Below are positions 62,286 through 64,000 of a stretch of 64,000 nucleotides of DNA, in pieces. Under the pieces are notes generated by a model, which saw only the letters and a program-made list of their open reading frames with translations, was not told the DNA's origin and made no database searches. The number at the start of each line of letters is the position of its first letter. The stretch's first letter is position 1. Made by a program: the position numbers and the translations under genes. Source of the DNA: Desulfosudis oleivorans (GTDB lineage Bacteria; Desulfobacterota; Desulfobacteria; Desulfobacterales; SURF-7); contig DYJD01000007.1 of NCBI GenBank assembly GCA_020723325.1, positions 62,001 to 126,000 on the forward strand, written 5' to 3'.

Positions 62286-63230
62286 TTAACCGGAGGTAAG
62301 CACTTTCATCTGATGGCATTTGATACATAGATTGCCCGGCAGGCGGTGCCTGTATTGCTTACTTGCCCCTTTGGCGCCGGCTCTTTCAGCCGGAATCAAA
62401 CCCTCCTCATGGGGATTGTGACAGGTGGCGCAGGTGAGCCTGCCATCCGCACTCAACGGAAGGATGATGTCGAATTCCTGTTCGGTTTCTTTGATTTTGG
62501 CCTCCACTGCCGGTGAGGGCAAGCGGCGGACATGATTGTCATGCAAGGTCTGCGTGTTGGAATGCATGTGGCAGCGGATGCACAACAGTTCAAGGTTCAC
62601 CAGGAATTTGGTGTCCTTGTAGGTGACAATATTCACATCCGGTAATTCCGAGTGGCAGTACAGACAGGTTTCCGGAAGCATTTCGCCTTTTTCATTCAAC
62701 TGCTTGTGGGGATTGTACTTCCGGTATTTGAGCGGATCATGGCAGCGAAAACACATCCGGCTTCTTTCGCTAAAAGGCGTTTCCCGCAGGAACCTTTCTC
62801 CCTTATAGTAGGCCTTGGGGTCTTCCTGGCACTGGATGGCGATATCATGGCAGGTATTGCAGGCAAGTTTGCCCTCCTTGAGAGGAAAAACAGCCGGGAT
62901 GCGCGGCTTTATTTCCTCGGAAGGCGGGATATCCACCGGATGGGCGTGTTTCTCAGGAAAGGTGTAATGACATTTGCACAACAGTTTGAAATCGCCGTTA
63001 TGCTTTACATTATTTTTCCCGGCCTGGGCCGGCAAGGTATGACATTCACCGCAATAATTGTTGTTAAAATGGATGTTGATCTTCTCTGTTGCTGGTTGTC
63101 CCGCTACCACGGCCTTGCCGGTTTTTTTGGATTCGATCCTGCCGGGAAAAATTCGATTGGCGGGTTTATTGGGATGACAGCTATAGGCACAACCGATGAG
63201 CAAACAGGCAATAATGGCGATTTTTTTCAT
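62286..63230 (-). CDS. Octahaem-type multihaem cytochrome c lipoprotein
   Basis: The 314-residue protein has a lipobox-like signal (IIACLLIGC) and seven CXXCH motifs (CGECH, CNTCH, CFRCH, CLYCH, CIRCH, CATCH, CIKCH). A contracted CXCH (LCKCHYT) sits in the second place. It is paralogous to 9547-10431 (INIH, NGDFK.LC.CH, NPHKQ, SELPDV, IILPL...G.LTC.TCHNPH, YRHRLPG). A seven-residue tail (KVLTSG after the last haem and M) is absent in the paralogue. The Shine-Dalgarno is poor. It is monocistronic. Confidence 0.88.
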   Translation of the reverse strand: MKKIAIIACLLIGCAYSCHPNKPANRIFPGRIESKKTGKAVVAGQPATEKINIHFNNNYCGECHTLPAQAGKNNVKHNGDFKLLCKCHYTFPEKHAHPVDIPPSEEIKPRIPAVFPLKEGKLACNTCHDIAIQCQEDPKAYYKGERFLRETPFSERSRMCFRCHDPLKYRKYNPHKQLNEKGEMLPETCLYCHSELPDVNIVTYKDTKFLVNLELLCIRCHMHSNTQTLHDNHVRRLPSPAVEAKIKETEQEFDIILPLSADGRLTCATCHNPHEEGLIPAERAGAKGASKQYRHRLPGNLCIKCHQMKVLTSG

Positions 63231-63418
63231 TTACGGCGCTTACGGCGGATAAGTAAAAAGTTATATCATTATCAATCCATTGACTTTGGCCGTGAATTAT
63301 CACAGGGTGGTACCTAAAGTCCATATTTAACTTTCCAAAACAATGATTTTGCGATAAGGTCCATCCTCATAAAAACGTATTGTGAATAGAAGAACGTAAA
63401 GACAATAAAAAAGGTTCC

Positions 63419-64000
63419 ATGAGAAAAAAGATAATCATCGGCTCCCGCTCTAGTGATTTGGCCACCTGGCAGGCCAATCACGTGAAACAGGCGATTGAAA
63501 CGCATCATCCTGAAATGGAAGTGGAAATCAAGTTTGTCAGCACCACCGGTGACATTATCGTTGACGTAGCGCTTTCGAAAATCGGCGACAAGGGGCTGTT
63601 CACCAAGGAACTGGAGATGGAACTGCTCAACGGCGGCATTGATATCGCCGTCCACAGTTTAAAGGATCTGGAAACCACCATGCCGCCGGAATTGAAACTC
63701 GCGGTGGTTACAAAGCGGCATCCGGTGGAAGATGTCTTGATTGCCAGGGTAACGGGAACCACCATCAGCACCTTGCCGAAAAATGGTACGGTGGCCACCG
63801 GGTCTCTGCGCCGCAGGGCCCAATTGAAACACCTGCGACCGGATTTGAAGATCGAGGAGCTGCGCGGCAATGTTCCCACCCGTATCCGGAAATTTGTGGA
63901 TTCGGATTGGGATGCCATCATTCTGGCAAGGGCCGGAATCGAGCGTTTGAATTTGGCGCGGCATATTTCTTCTTTTATCAGCACGGATGAGATGCTGCCG
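63419..64000 (+). CDS. hemC: Hydroxymethylbilane synthase, partial
   Basis: The frame from the ATG at 63419 (aagg upstream) runs off the right edge after 194 codons. It begins KKIIIGSRSSDLATWQANHV and continues with VSTTGD, ALSKIGDKGLFTKELE, DIAVHSLKDL, GSLRRRAQLKHLRPDL and LRGNVPTRIRK, the hallmark blocks of porphobilinogen deaminase. The enzyme joins four porphobilinogen units into hydroxymethylbilane in haem and sirohaem synthesis. The dipyrromethane-binding cysteine lies beyond the window. The part HSLKDLETTMP differs slightly from the usual HSLKDLPT. Haem supply fits the surrounding cytochrome genes. Confidence 0.95.
   Translation, partial: MRKKIIIGSRSSDLATWQANHVKQAIETHHPEMEVEIKFVSTTGDIIVDVALSKIGDKGLFTKELEMELLNGGIDIAVHSLKDLETTMPPELKLAVVTKRHPVEDVLIARVTGTTISTLPKNGTVATGSLRRRAQLKHLRPDLKIEELRGNVPTRIRKFVDSDWDAIILARAGIERLNLARHISSFISTDEMLP

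Noticed and set aside
63180-63200. CAYSCH near the N-terminus of the 62286 product as a CX3CH haem site
   Set aside because: It lies in the lipoprotein signal where the first cysteine is the likely lipid site, and the paralogue at 9547 lacks it.
1-64000. tRNA or rRNA genes
   Set aside because: I looked through the intergenic regions and saw no cloverleaf with the conserved T-arm sequence and no rRNA segment.

Overview
The window looks like the chromosome of an anaerobic, respiratory Desulfobacterota (deltaproteobacterial) bacterium. The signs are 18 multihaem c-type cytochrome genes (about 160 CXXCH motifs counted by eye), NHL beta-propeller proteins in most of the cytochrome operons, an Hdr-type iron-sulfur module, PAS-rich sigma54 activators, sigma54 promoters and GEMM-class riboswitches. 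The genus cannot be fixed from sequence reading alone. The dominant theme is extracellular electron transfer: inner-membrane quinone-linked cytochrome b/c modules, periplasmic carriers, two outer-membrane barrels with partner cytochromes, and candidate extracellular cytochrome filaments including a convincing OmcS-like hexahaem protein.

Layout. 1-2500 is an accessory region resembling an eroded integron cassette array: short GC hairpins, a VOC-family gene, an attC-like site, an internally deleted zinc-ribbon gene, a diverged direct repeat and a BrnT/BrnA toxin-antitoxin pair. 2609-3250 is a tetrahaem cytochrome. 3602-7396 (minus) is a two-CW/cNMP Ser/Thr kinase, a PP2C phosphatase fused in frame to HdrC, and HdrB. 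7766 is serine acetyltransferase. 9127-10431 is a receiver protein and an octahaem-type cytochrome. 10448-11428 (minus) is a hybrid cytochrome. 12009-21178 (plus) holds two tandem copies of a cytochrome c/cytochrome b/anchored trihaem c module, then an NHL protein and a 20-haem cytochrome. 21572-32058 (plus) has a sigma54 promoter, a GEMM riboswitch, two small cytochromes, then NHL lipoprotein, pentahaem lipoprotein, outer-membrane barrel, NHL lipoprotein, 12-haem cytochrome, a HAMP-like protein, a heptahaem cytochrome and a second HAMP-like protein.

32074-33084 (minus) is a parvulin. 33804-40613 (minus) carries two paralogous PAS/sigma54 activators and a hybrid histidine kinase. The latter part of that set forms the tail of the minus operon that begins at 46626 with a second parvulin, then 26-haem and 16-haem cytochromes and an NHL protein. 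Divergent from it, 46975-54818 (plus) encodes an NHL protein, a GEMM riboswitch with an apparent Shine-Dalgarno switch, the OmcS-like cytochrome, a YVTN propeller lipoprotein, a second barrel with a discoidin-like insert, and two CsgG/LpoB-like lipoproteins. 54830-61882 (minus) is an NHL protein, a 20-haem cytochrome, and a histidine kinase with a periplasmic c-type haem motif followed by its NtrC-type regulator. 62286-63230 (minus) is a cytochrome paralogous to 9547-10431, and hemC runs off the right edge at 63419.

How it fits together (inference). Quinol electrons would enter through the duplicated cytochrome b modules, pass to periplasmic multihaem proteins, cross the outer membrane at the two barrel complexes and continue along OmcS-like filaments. 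Ten matches to the sigma54 -24/-12 consensus sit in front of these operons, and the window encodes three sigma54 activators and a probable haem-bearing sensor kinase, so the locus looks like one redox-responsive sigma54 regulon with nucleotide second-messenger control layered on the filament genes.
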